Shown: positions 1 to 8,265 of the stretch, piece after piece
How positions within the stretch are numbered: position 1 is the first letter of the stretch
Layout: every line of letters begins with the position of its first letter
NCBI RefSeq assembly: GCF_030409945.1
Contig: NZ_JAUFQV010000043.1
Coordinates: 310,001 to 374,000 of the forward strand
DNA from: Vibrio tapetis subsp. quintayensis
GTDB taxonomy: Bacteria; Pseudomonadota; Gammaproteobacteria; Enterobacterales; Vibrionaceae
Length of the DNA: 64,000 nt
Direction: 5' to 3'
Program-made: the position numbers and the translations under genes
The notes under the pieces: generated by a model
Told to the model about the DNA's origin: nothing
The model's database searches: none
What the model saw: the letters and a program-made list of their open reading frames with translations, nothing else

Positions 1-223
1 ATGGAAAAAATCAGGTATGCGTTGATTAACCCACTGACTTAGCGTGACGCTATTTTCGATTATTGTCTTTTGCCTATATATTAACCTGTTAACTTATCAA
101 TGACTGTGGCACGATGCCACATTGCTCATTCGTCTCCCGTTACCCCTGATCTCAGTATTACCTGCTCGATCAACCTCATTAGCGATGACATCCCGACATA
201 CGGCCCATTCAAGGATTGAATTT
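1..223. other. Left-edge non-coding stretch
   Basis: Bases 1-42 read as a short open frame ending in TAG. They could be the 3' tail of a gene cut by the window edge, but 13 codons are too few to identify. The remainder is the leader of the permease gene, with a ribosome site at 211-215. Nothing else recognised. Confidence 0.3.
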
Positions 224-1483
224 ATGGCGCAACTTAAGCAAGAAATTACACTGATGTCTGGCATCGGGCAGTTGTCCACCACGTTAATGGGGACTGGCCT
301 GTTTATGATCCCAGCGATTGCTGCTGGCATTGCAGGTTCGTTGTCTCTATGGGCGTGGCTGATTCTGTTTGTTGCCATTTGCCCAATCGCCCTAACTTTT
401 GCTCAGCTTGGAAAACGATTTCCCAGTGCTGGTGGTACCGCTTATTTCGTGCGTAAAGCGTTTAACCCGAGGTTAGAAAAGAGCGTTGCGTGGCTGTTTG
501 TTAGTGTTATTCCCGTTGGGGTTCCTGCCGCGGTGACATTAGCCGCTGGTTTTTTGCAGCAGTTACTCCCCGCTCCCTTTAATTCTCTTCTTATTGCTCA
601 AGCCGTTACGGTATTTTTGCTGGTGGTTGTCAATTTGATGGGAAGTAAATCCTCAGGAAGACTGCAAACCGTCATTGCATTGAGTATTTTTACCCTGGTT
701 GCGGCTTTTTGGTGGAAAGGTGAGGTCGGTGTACAAGATATTACAATGCCAGTGTTGGAATTGAATTCCATGTGGTCGATAGCTTCTGCGCTCGCAGTTA
801 TGTTTTGGTGCTTTGTCGGAATAGAAGCATTTGCTCACATGGGCGAAGAATTTAAAGACCCAGAACGCGACTTTCCCATTGCGATCATCGTTGGATGTTT
901 GGTTGCGGGCATCACCTATTGGGCTTGTTCGGTTGTTATCTTAAAATTCGGAGCTTATGGCACCGCTGAGTTCGATAGCGCATCGATCCCTTGGCTAAGT
1001 GAACAGTTATTTGGCGCGAACTTTAAAATGCTGATAAGCGTAGTGGGTTTCTCTGCATGTTTTGCTAGTGTGAACCTTTACACACAAAGCTTAGCGAGAA
1101 TGGTTTGGGCACAATTTCGGGAAAACAAACCTGATAGTCGCTTGGCTAAGGTCTCTGCAAGGGGTGTACCCGCGTATGCAACATTAGTGATCGGTATTGT
1201 GATATTGCTATCGTGTATATTGGGGGAATTGTCCGGGTTGGATTTAGAGTTTTTCCTGACTTTAGCTAACGGTATTTTTGTTCTTATTTATCTGTTGGCG
1301 ATGCTTGCAGCAACCAAATTACTGACAGGTGTTGGCCGATATCTAGCAATGGGTTCCTTGTTACTTTGTACCGGTGTTTTTATTTGCTTAGGCTGGTCTA
1401 CTTTATATGCGCTAAGCGTGTTCATTCTATTGTCGTTACCTTGGCGTAAGTGGCTTAACAAAACACCACCAATGATGGATTAA
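224..1483 (+). CDS. yjeH: APC-family amino acid permease, YjeH-like
   Basis: Inner-membrane amino acid transporter of the APC superfamily. The closest family I recognise is YjeH, the L-methionine/branched-chain amino acid exporter of E. coli. The 419-residue length is almost the same as YjeH. The N-terminus has the typical TM1 break (GTGLFMIPAIAAGIAG) and the chain continues as about 12 hydrophobic segments. An ATG at 122 is in frame but would add a polar 34-residue leader. The ATG at 224 has AAGGA 9 bases upstream and gives the family N-terminus. The direction of transport is family knowledge, not visible here. Confidence 0.8.
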   Translation: MAQLKQEITLMSGIGQLSTTLMGTGLFMIPAIAAGIAGSLSLWAWLILFVAICPIALTFAQLGKRFPSAGGTAYFVRKAFNPRLEKSVAWLFVSVIPVGVPAAVTLAAGFLQQLLPAPFNSLLIAQAVTVFLLVVVNLMGSKSSGRLQTVIALSIFTLVAAFWWKGEVGVQDITMPVLELNSMWSIASALAVMFWCFVGIEAFAHMGEEFKDPERDFPIAIIVGCLVAGITYWACSVVILKFGAYGTAEFDSASIPWLSEQLFGANFKMLISVVGFSACFASVNLYTQSLARMVWAQFRENKPDSRLAKVSARGVPAYATLVIGIVILLSCILGELSGLDLEFFLTLANGIFVLIYLLAMLAATKLLTGVGRYLAMGSLLLCTGVFICLGWSTLYALSVFILLSLPWRKWLNKTPPMMD

Positions 1484-1538
1484 ATCTGAATTATTGTCGC
1501 CCCATTCATATGGGGCCAACGTTAAGTTAGGTCAAAAT

Positions 1539-1583
1539 AGGCCATTTGTCGCACTTTCATAGGCTGAGTTCGATAAATGGCCT
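1539..1583 (+). terminator. Possible terminator after the permease gene
   Basis: A 9-bp inverted repeat (AGGCCATTT / AAATGGCCT) with a long 27-base loop, followed by a T-rich run (TTTGTTGTTTTT). The long loop lowers confidence. A second small hairpin (GCCCCAT / ATGGGGC) lies just upstream near 1499-1516. Confidence 0.4.
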
Positions 1584-1687
1584 TTTGTTGTTTTTAAGAT
1601 ATTGCTAATTAATACCCGCAAAAACTGAGCGGAATTACGATTCGAATACTAATATAGATGTATAAGATCGATAAAGTTGGCATGGAC

Positions 1688-2695
1688 ATGGTAAGTAAAA
1701 GAAAAACACTGCTCACTATAGGGGTTATTATTGTTTCGTTAATGATCTTAGCTTTTTCGTGGATACAGAATAATAACGAACAGATTGAACCGGGTGAAAT
1801 GACGACGGTAAAAATTGGTGTATCGCAAACCCCTTTGTCTGCGCCATTGATCATTGCAAAAGAACTGGGGTTTCTTTCTGACGGCCAACTCAATATAGAG
1901 CTTGTACCATGTTTCGGTGGTGTAAAATGTACGGCTATGTTGATTGCAGGAGAAGTAAAATACGCAACTTCTTCAGAATCAGTTGTGATGTTTGAGAGTT
2001 TCAAAGGCAGCAACTTAGCAATACTTGCCAGTTTTGTGAGTTCAGACGGAGACGTGAAATTATTAACTCCGAGTGTTCTAAATATTAACCAAGTATCCGA
2101 TCTGAGTGGAAAAAGAATCGGAGTGGTGAAAGCAAGCTCCAGTGAATTTTATTTAGATTCTGTATTGAGTGCTAACAATCAAAAACACCTGAATTTTGAA
2201 AAAGTGTACCTGAACGCAACCGATATGGTGAGTGCATTGCAGACCTCTCAAGTGGATGCCATCTCCGTTTGGGAACCGTTTGGCTATCAAGCCCACATAG
2301 AGTTTAATTCGCAAATTAATGATCTGGGTATCAAAGGGGTCTACGAACTGGCTTTCAATTTGATTTCATTGAAGCAATATTTCGACAGCTCTGACGATGA
2401 GGCCATGAGAATCATTGAAGTGTTGGATAAGGCGATAGAATGGATTAATCATAACCCCGACGAAGCGATCCAAATACTCTCTCGTTCATTGGATGTTAAA
2501 TCCGGGCAGTTACTGTGGTCCTGGAATCAATACGTCTTTAGGTTATCTTTAGGTAACTCATTGCTTTACAGTCTACAACTTCAATCTCGCTGGGCACTAG
2601 ACGAGGGGTTAGTTGAGGGGGAAGAGCCAAACTATAGGAACGTTTTCTATTCCAAACCATTTGAGACATACCAGAAAAATGGGGGAGTGAGATGA
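1688..2695 (+). CDS. NMT1/TauA-like periplasmic binding protein
   Basis: Predicted exported or membrane-anchored substrate-binding protein of the NMT1/THI5/SsuA-TauA class. One hydrophobic stretch (about residues 5-26) is followed by the fold opening TVKIGVSQTPLSAPLIIAKE, a DLSGKRIGVV segment and VDAISVWEPFG near the ligand pocket, all usual in this class. No ABC permease or ATPase gene is nearby. The stop codon overlaps the start of a diguanylate cyclase gene (ATGA), so the protein is more likely a sensor subunit than part of a transporter; this is inference. The start is uncertain: in-frame ATGs at 1658, 1682 and 1688 all lack a good ribosome site, and I chose the one giving a compact signal sequence. 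The ligand cannot be told. Confidence 0.7.
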   Translation: MVSKRKTLLTIGVIIVSLMILAFSWIQNNNEQIEPGEMTTVKIGVSQTPLSAPLIIAKELGFLSDGQLNIELVPCFGGVKCTAMLIAGEVKYATSSESVVMFESFKGSNLAILASFVSSDGDVKLLTPSVLNINQVSDLSGKRIGVVKASSSEFYLDSVLSANNQKHLNFEKVYLNATDMVSALQTSQVDAISVWEPFGYQAHIEFNSQINDLGIKGVYELAFNLISLKQYFDSSDDEAMRIIEVLDKAIEWINHNPDEAIQILSRSLDVKSGQLLWSWNQYVFRLSLGNSLLYSLQLQSRWALDEGLVEGEEPNYRNVFYSKPFETYQKNGGVR

Positions 2696-4041
2696 TAAAC
2701 TCCCTGTTTAAAAAATTGGTACTTCTATTCTTCACCAGCTTTTTACTGACGTTTCTTATCATGGTTTCGTCTTACAATACGTTTAGTGAGCAAACAAAAA
2801 CTGATCAAGAACTAGAGCAACTGATTCATTTGCAATTAAGCGTCGATCTGTTGAGAAGTCAGTTGTGGCTTTTGCTGCAGAGCGATGGGGATTTTCGTAA
2901 TTTTGAACACGTAGCGGAAGCACAGCTGCAATTAACCGATGAGATATCTGAGTACCAATTTAGAGGGGTTAAGCTCGAAAATATAAAAAGAATGAATGGC
3001 AGTTTGAGTTCGTTGCTCACACAAGAGAAACGGTTACTGAAACTCAGTCACCTCAACCAACAAGATATGAACCAAAGCGGTATTACATTGATACATTCGC
3101 GCTACAATATGTTGGTGCAAAGTATGACCGAAGAACTCGCTTATATGCACCAAGAAATTGTGTATCAAAGCTCAAATAATATCACCCAGTCTATGCTTTA
3201 CGGCGCGATTGGCTTGGTTATATCCTCTTTGTTTGTCAGTGCCATAGCATGGCTCATTATGTATCGATTTAGGTTGGGAATATCGGCGTTGACCCGAGCA
3301 ATCTACCAGCTTTCTAGCGGAAAATTAGACTGTAAAGTTGACCACGCTATGTTAGACGTAGAGTTCACTAATCTGTCTATGTTTTTCAATAAAATGACAT
3401 CATCACTCAAAGAATCGGTCGTGACGCGTCAAGAACTAGAGCGTGAAGTGAAGAAGCAAACGCAAGCCTTAAAAGATCAGCAAGCACAGCTGCTTTTTTT
3501 CTCAGAGTACGATCCGTTAACCAATGCCCTCAACCGGCGAGCCTTTGATGCCGCGCTAAGCAATGCCATCATTAAGGCTAATAGAACGCATCTTAAAATC
3601 GCAGTATTGTTCATTGATTTAGATAAATTTAAGCAGGTGAATGATAACTACGGGCACGAAGCCGGGGATACAACCCTAATGGCGGTCAGCGAGCGATTGC
3701 AAGCCATTGTAAGACGTTCTGATTTTGTAGGCCGTTATGGAGGGGATGAGTTTATTGTGTGTTTCGATCTATTGGATAATTACGAGATTATTCCTCAGAA
3801 AGTTAATCAGATCATAGATGCCATAGAAAAGCCTGTGCCACACCAAGGTGACCAACTGCAAGTAGGTTGTAGCATTGGTGTGAGCTATTACGGCGTAGAC
3901 AGTATTGAAAAAGACGAACTGACTCGAATCGCAGACACCCGAATGTATCAAGCTAAGTTAATTGATAACAGCGCCGCATACGATAGCGATTACATTAAAA
4001 GACCTTGGGAAAAGGTCAATGAGCAATCAAACAGCGCTTAG
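2692..4041 (+). CDS. Membrane diguanylate cyclase (GGDEF)
   Basis: Makes cyclic di-GMP from two GTP. Order of parts: TM1 (about residues 8-25), a periplasmic helical region (about 30-160), TM2 (about 165-190), a HAMP-like linker, a short coiled coil, then the GGDEF domain starting near DPLTNALNRRAF. The active-site motif GGDEF is intact at residues 350-354. The inhibitory I-site RxxD (RRSD) lies five residues upstream, so product feedback inhibition is expected. The start overlaps the stop of the binding-protein gene by 4 bases, so the two are translationally coupled. The layout recalls other Vibrio pairs in which a periplasmic binding protein controls a c-di-GMP enzyme (NspS/MbaA), but this binding protein is of another family. 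Confidence 0.85.
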   Translation: MINSLFKKLVLLFFTSFLLTFLIMVSSYNTFSEQTKTDQELEQLIHLQLSVDLLRSQLWLLLQSDGDFRNFEHVAEAQLQLTDEISEYQFRGVKLENIKRMNGSLSSLLTQEKRLLKLSHLNQQDMNQSGITLIHSRYNMLVQSMTEELAYMHQEIVYQSSNNITQSMLYGAIGLVISSLFVSAIAWLIMYRFRLGISALTRAIYQLSSGKLDCKVDHAMLDVEFTNLSMFFNKMTSSLKESVVTRQELEREVKKQTQALKDQQAQLLFFSEYDPLTNALNRRAFDAALSNAIIKANRTHLKIAVLFIDLDKFKQVNDNYGHEAGDTTLMAVSERLQAIVRRSDFVGRYGGDEFIVCFDLLDNYEIIPQKVNQIIDAIEKPVPHQGDQLQVGCSIGVSYYGVDSIEKDELTRIADTRMYQAKLIDNSAAYDSDYIKRPWEKVNEQSNSA

Positions 4042-4052
4042 GTGTGTGCACG

Positions 4053-5774
4053 TTACATGTTTTGGTAATTTGGCCCACCACCACCTTCCGGAGGCCGCCA
4101 GATTATGTTCTGTAATGGGGCTTTAATATCACAAGTTTTACAATGAAGACAATTGGCGGCATTGATTTGAAGCTTAGGTTGCCCCTCTGTCATTATTACC
4201 TCATAGACTCCGGCAGGGCAGTAACGTTGGCTAGGCTCATCATACTGTTCTAGCTGCTCGCTAAGTTGTGTATCGCAACCATTTACTACTAAATGGCAGG
4301 GTTGGTTTTCTTCATGATGGGTGCCAGACAGATAAATAGAAGAGGGCTTGTCAAAACTCAATTCGCCATCAGGCGATGGGTAATGAATTCTCTTGCTGTA
4401 ATTGGTGGTTTTTAGGTTGCTGTGGTCGGCTTTATTGTCATGAATACACCAAGGTACAGGTGAAGGTGATAACTTAGGCCAGATGTTGTGTTCAAAGCTC
4501 GTCAGTATGCCGCCTAAGATAGGGCCATACTTATGAATCGTGCCACAGAAGTTTTGCGAGTCTGTGAGTTCTTTGTAGAGCCATGAAGCTTCAAAGGGCG
4601 TGTTATAATCTGGTTCGGTATGGGCGTGTCCTTGTGTTAATTGTTCGATAATGGCTTGCGCTGCAATCATCCCTGACTTCATCGCACTATGGCAGCCCTT
4701 TATCTTCAAGGGGTTCAGTGTTCCTGCATCGCATCCAATTAGCAATCCTCCCGGAAACTGCTGCTTGGGCAAAGAAGACAAACCTCCTTTGCTTATCGCT
4801 CTTGCACCAAAGCCAACACGTTCTTTCCCTACTAGATTCTGAGCAATGACAGGGTGGTGTTTAAAGCGCTGGAATTCTTCAAATGGACTTACATATGGGT
4901 TGGTGTAGTTCAGATCAACAATCAATCCTACCGCAATTTGGTTGTTGTCTAGGTGGTAAACGAACCCACCGCCTGAACTGTTCGATTCAGACAACGGCCA
5001 TCCTGTGGCATGAATGACCTTTCCGATGTCTACTGACTTTTTTGCATCAGAGCAAGAATGCTCAGTTTTGGCCGTGCTCCAGATTTCTTTTATCCCTAAT
5101 GCGTAATGCTGGGGAGCTTTGCCCCTATCGAGTTGATATTTATTAATGAGCTGCTTACCGAGGTGGCCACGAGAGCCTTCGGCAAAAATAGTGTATTTTC
5201 CGCGTAATTCTATTCCAGCCTCAAAATTGGGTTTGGGTTGACTCTGTTTGTCTAAGCCCATGTCGGAGGTAAGTACACCAACAACGGGATTATGTTCTTG
5301 TTCGTCAGAATGCGGCGTTGGAGTTTGTTTGAAGAGGATGTCAGATGCAGCAAAACCTGAAAATACGTCGACTTCTAATTGCTCTGCTTGTTTACCTAGC
5401 CAGCGCGTTAGATTCGCAAGGCTAATCATATACGTGTCGCCTGAGTTGTGCATCGGTTGAGGCGTTAGGAAATTAGGGACGTTTATATGGTTGAATTTTG
5501 TCGTCAGGTACACCAATTGATCGCGGCTGACTTTGGTTTCTAGTGGGGCGTTTAATGTTTGCCAATTAGGAAATAGCTCGTCAAGCGCTGTGGTTTCAAA
5601 CAAAGCACCGGATAAAATATGAGATCCGATTTCTGCGCCTTTTTCTACCACACAGATAGAAAGTTCTGGGAGGCCATGTTGCTCTTTCTGTTGGGCTAGT
5701 TTACATGCACAAGCAAGGCCCGCGGGCCCTCCACCCACAATCACGACATCATATTCCATGCTTTCTCTGTCCAT
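4053..5774 (-). CDS. etfD: Electron transfer flavoprotein-ubiquinone oxidoreductase
   Basis: Passes electrons from reduced ETF into the quinone pool at the membrane, linking acyl-CoA dehydrogenases to respiration. An FAD-binding GGGPAG motif lies near residue 14. The C-terminus carries the family's 4Fe-4S ligands, a CPAG cysteine followed by CLHCKTC, and ends in a WRPPEGGGGPNY tail typical of ETF-QO. At 573 residues it is slightly longer than most. I kept the first ATG (5774) because the MDRESMEYDVVIVGGG start matches the family; an alternative ATG is at 5759. It is divergent from etfB-etfA, with a shared palindromic operator between them, and convergent with the diguanylate cyclase gene only 11 bases away. 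Confidence 0.93.
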   Translation of the reverse strand: MDRESMEYDVVIVGGGPAGLACACKLAQQKEQHGLPELSICVVEKGAEIGSHILSGALFETTALDELFPNWQTLNAPLETKVSRDQLVYLTTKFNHINVPNFLTPQPMHNSGDTYMISLANLTRWLGKQAEQLEVDVFSGFAASDILFKQTPTPHSDEQEHNPVVGVLTSDMGLDKQSQPKPNFEAGIELRGKYTIFAEGSRGHLGKQLINKYQLDRGKAPQHYALGIKEIWSTAKTEHSCSDAKKSVDIGKVIHATGWPLSESNSSGGGFVYHLDNNQIAVGLIVDLNYTNPYVSPFEEFQRFKHHPVIAQNLVGKERVGFGARAISKGGLSSLPKQQFPGGLLIGCDAGTLNPLKIKGCHSAMKSGMIAAQAIIEQLTQGHAHTEPDYNTPFEASWLYKELTDSQNFCGTIHKYGPILGGILTSFEHNIWPKLSPSPVPWCIHDNKADHSNLKTTNYSKRIHYPSPDGELSFDKPSSIYLSGTHHEENQPCHLVVNGCDTQLSEQLEQYDEPSQRYCPAGVYEVIMTEGQPKLQINAANCLHCKTCDIKAPLQNIIWRPPEGGGGPNYQNM

Positions 5775-5810
5775 GATGGCTTCTCATTTTGCTTCACTTA
5801 CCCTTAAATA

Positions 5811-5842
5811 TAGTCCAGTTGACGTAAACGTAAACTGGACTA
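5811..5842. promoter_or_regulatory. Nested palindrome, LiuR-type box candidate
   Basis: A perfect 10-bp inverted repeat (TAGTCCAGTT / AACTGGACTA) flanks a 12-base core that itself contains ACGTAAACGT. The sequence TTGACGTAAACGTAAAC (5819-5835) resembles the box I remember for the MerR-family regulator LiuR, which controls branched-chain amino acid and ETF genes in gammaproteobacteria. It sits midway between the divergent etfD and etfB starts, the right place for a shared operator. Confidence 0.55.
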
Positions 5843-5894
5843 AGCTCAGATCTAAGGCTTATACGCAGGGCATTCATTGAAAAAGGAAAGCATT

Positions 5895-6644
5895 GTGAAA
5901 GTATTAGTGGCGATAAAACGTGTGATAGACCCTTACGTGAAAATTCGTGTTAATGGAGATGGTAGCGGGGTTGAAACTAATAACGTAAAAATGACCATTA
6001 ACCCCTTTTGTGAGATCGCGGTTGAAGAAGCGGTAAGGCTGAAAGAGTCTGGCGCAGCGACGGAAGTGGTAGTGGTGTCTATTGGCGATGCTTCCTGCCA
6101 AGAACAATTGCGTACCGCACTCGCTCTGGGGGCGGATAGCGCAATTCACGTCGAAGAACAGGGCGACCTTGAGCCTCTAGAGGTGGCTAAAATATTGCGT
6201 TCTGTCATGGCAGAACAAGCGCCTGAAATAGTATTGCTGGGTAAACAGTCTATTGATACCGATAACAATCAAGTGGCACAAATGCTAGCGGCGTTAACCG
6301 GAAGGCCACAAGGTACCTTTGCATCAGAGTTGTCCATTGAGTCTCAGCATGCTGTTGTGACCAGAGAGGTTGATGGTGGGCTTGAAACCTTAAGGCTGAC
6401 GTTGCCTGCTATCATTAGTACGGATCTTCGGCTCAACGAGCCTCGTTATGCTTCTCTTCCGAATATAATGAAAGCCAAACGAAAATCGATGCAAACGACG
6501 TCCGCTGCCGAACTGGGTGTTAGTCTCACCTCTCATCAACAAATCCTAGAAGTCTTACCCCCAAGCACGCGTAAAAAAGGAATGAAGGTAGCGGATGTTG
6601 CGGAGTTAATAAGTAAGCTAAAACACGAAGCAAAGGTCATGTAG
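5895..6644 (+). CDS. etfB: Electron transfer flavoprotein beta subunit
   Basis: Small subunit of the soluble FAD/AMP-containing ETF dimer that takes electrons from acyl-CoA dehydrogenases. The family start MKVLVAIKRVIDPYVKIRV is clear, and the 249-residue length is normal. The start is the GTG at 5895, with AGGA at 5884-5887. An upstream TTG at 5877 would add residues not seen in the family and lies before the ribosome site. It forms an operon with etfA 58 bases downstream and is divergent from etfD. Confidence 0.93.
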   Translation: MKVLVAIKRVIDPYVKIRVNGDGSGVETNNVKMTINPFCEIAVEEAVRLKESGAATEVVVVSIGDASCQEQLRTALALGADSAIHVEEQGDLEPLEVAKILRSVMAEQAPEIVLLGKQSIDTDNNQVAQMLAALTGRPQGTFASELSIESQHAVVTREVDGGLETLRLTLPAIISTDLRLNEPRYASLPNIMKAKRKSMQTTSAAELGVSLTSHQQILEVLPPSTRKKGMKVADVAELISKLKHEAKVM

Positions 6645-6702
6645 TTCTCCAATTATGATGACATTTTCCAATTGATTACGGCTCTTGATGAGGAGAAAGT
6701 AC

Positions 6703-7737
6703 ATGGATATCAATTTGTCTACATTGGCCACATCCACATTGGTTATTGCAGAGCACGATAATAAAACCCTTTCGGTGGATACGTTACGTACTATCAACGC
6801 AGCCACATCAATCCAAGGTGACAACCAGACATTTGCCAATATTACGGTATTGGTGATGGGTCATGACTGCGAGGCGGTGAATACGCAACTGCAAGCAATA
6901 GATGAAGTGAGCCACATACTCTGCGTGGATTCAAAGGAGTATCATGATCAATTGGCAGAAAACTTAGCCCAAACAGTGCTAAACGTATATCAAGATGATG
7001 ATTACCCATCGTATTCCCACATTTTGGCAGCCGCTTCGACCTTTGGTAAGAATCTGTTGCCAAGAGTGGCAGCGTTACTTGATGTGGGTCAGGTGTCTGA
7101 TGTGATCTGTATTGAAGCGGAAGATGTGGTTGTAAGGCCGATTTACGCCGGCAATGCGCTAGCACGGGTGAAAGTGTTGGATCCAATAAAAGTTATGACC
7201 GTCCGTAGTTCCGCCTTTGATGCCGTCGAGCAAAATGAAGGCAGCATAGACAGGGCAAACATTGATAAAGAAAACAACGCAGAAATTACCTACTACACTG
7301 ACTTCGTCTCGTCAGAATACTCGGAGCGTATTTCTCAGCAAAAAATCATCAGCGAAAGGCCTGAGCTGCCTGCTGCAAGAGTTGTGGTTGCTGGTGGACG
7401 AGGCTTAGGCAGCAAAGAGCAGTTTGGTTTGATAGAGCAAGTAGCCGATAAATTGGGAGCTGCTATTGGCGCATCACGGGCTGCGGTGGATGCCGGGTTT
7501 GTTTCCAATGACTTACAGGTTGGGCAAACAGGGAAAATTGTTGCTCCGGAATTATACATTGCTGTGGGTATCTCAGGGGCGATTCAGCACCTAGCAGGAA
7601 TGAAAGACTCCAAAGTGATAGTGGCGATCAATTCTGATCCGGAAGCGCCTATTTTTGACATTGCCGACTACGGCTTAGTCGGGGACTTATTTGATATAAT
7701 GCCCGAATTGATTGATAAATGTGGCCACGATAATTGA
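6703..7737 (+). CDS. etfA: Electron transfer flavoprotein alpha subunit
   Basis: Large subunit of ETF and binder of the FAD. The C-terminal FAD domain is plain: VVAGGRGLGSKEQFGLIEQV, ASRAAVDAGF, VGQTGKIVAPELYIAVGISG, and INSDPEAPIFDIADYGLVGD near the end. The start is the ATG at 6703 behind GAGGAGAAAG; an ATG at 6685 lies before that ribosome site. At 344 residues it is slightly longer than the usual 310-320. Second gene of the etfBA operon. Confidence 0.93.
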   Translation: MDINLSTLATSTLVIAEHDNKTLSVDTLRTINAATSIQGDNQTFANITVLVMGHDCEAVNTQLQAIDEVSHILCVDSKEYHDQLAENLAQTVLNVYQDDDYPSYSHILAAASTFGKNLLPRVAALLDVGQVSDVICIEAEDVVVRPIYAGNALARVKVLDPIKVMTVRSSAFDAVEQNEGSIDRANIDKENNAEITYYTDFVSSEYSERISQQKIISERPELPAARVVVAGGRGLGSKEQFGLIEQVADKLGAAIGASRAAVDAGFVSNDLQVGQTGKIVAPELYIAVGISGAIQHLAGMKDSKVIVAINSDPEAPIFDIADYGLVGDLFDIMPELIDKCGHDN

Positions 7738-7767
7738 TAAGGAGAGCAAGACATTTGATAAAGATAC

Positions 7768-8043
7768 TTATCTTCGTAGGCAACTGGTGCAACCGCGACA
7801 GGCTGAACGAGTGTGCGGGTCAAGACGCCCCCTTTGAACTTTGCAGTAGGCGTTTCTAAGCACTCGCCGCGCTGAAAACCAATCATCAGGCTTTTGCAGT
7901 AGAAGGCAGCCACCAAAACGTTTCACAAGCTGAGAGCGATATTCTTCCACGAATTTCCTATCATACTCAATGTCAAAATGCGTTAACGCTTGCTCAATGG
8001 AAGTGAAACTTGCGATCGTGTCTTGTATATCTGTTTGGCTCAT
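7768..8043 (-). CDS. NifW-like small protein with C-terminal Cys cluster
   Basis: A 91-residue protein matching the NifW pattern: a SIEQALTHFDIEYD segment (family: S.E..F.F..V.YD), V..YR..LVKRF, then a region ending AR.VLRNAY. NifW stabilises or protects nitrogenase in diazotrophs, but there is no nitrogenase gene in this window, so the role here must differ. The tail has CxxCxxC (Cys 82, 85, 88), plus Cys 46 and 67, which is unusual for NifW and may bind metal. It lies convergent to etfA (30 bases between stops) and downstream of the bkd operon on the same strand. An 8-bp tandem repeat lies just upstream of its start. Family call from pattern only. Confidence 0.6.
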   Translation of the reverse strand: MSQTDIQDTIASFTSIEQALTHFDIEYDRKFVEEYRSQLVKRFGGCLLLQKPDDWFSARRVLRNAYCKVQRGRLDPHTRSACRGCTSCLRR

Positions 8044-8054
8044 GTAATCGCTAG

Positions 8055-8103
8055 CCTTAGTTGCTTAGTTGCTTAGTTGCTTAGTTGCTTAGTTGCTTAG
8101 TTG
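8055..8103. repeat. 8-bp tandem repeat (TTGCTTAG), about 6 copies
   Basis: Five perfect copies of TTGCTTAG run from 8061 to 8100, with a partial copy before (CCTTAG) and a TTG after. The array starts 12 bases upstream of the ATG of the NifW-like gene (minus strand), where its leader and ribosome site should lie. Copy-number change by slippage could alter expression of that gene. Confidence 0.9.
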
Positions 8104-8265
8104 TTGATAACTGTGTCGTTGACAGCGATGTTGCGGGTAAGCCGACGACAGCAGGCACAGTGTAATGCGGCTAACCGAGAGTTATTTTGATGTCGCGCCA
8201 GTTTTCGTTTAATTAGAACGAAAATAGTCTAGTTTAAGAGAGCGGATATCGGCCAATGATTTTAT

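Noticed and set aside
1..42. Short coding tail at the left edge
   Set aside because: Only 13 codons before the stop; cannot be assigned to a family.
7768..8043. Possible nitrogen-fixation cluster (NifW-like here, NifX-type at 48669)
   Set aside because: No nifHDK, nifB, nifE or nifN genes seen. Both proteins belong to families that also occur outside nitrogen fixation.
8055..8103. CRISPR array
   Set aside because: The unit is 8 bp, contiguous and without spacers, and no cas genes are near.
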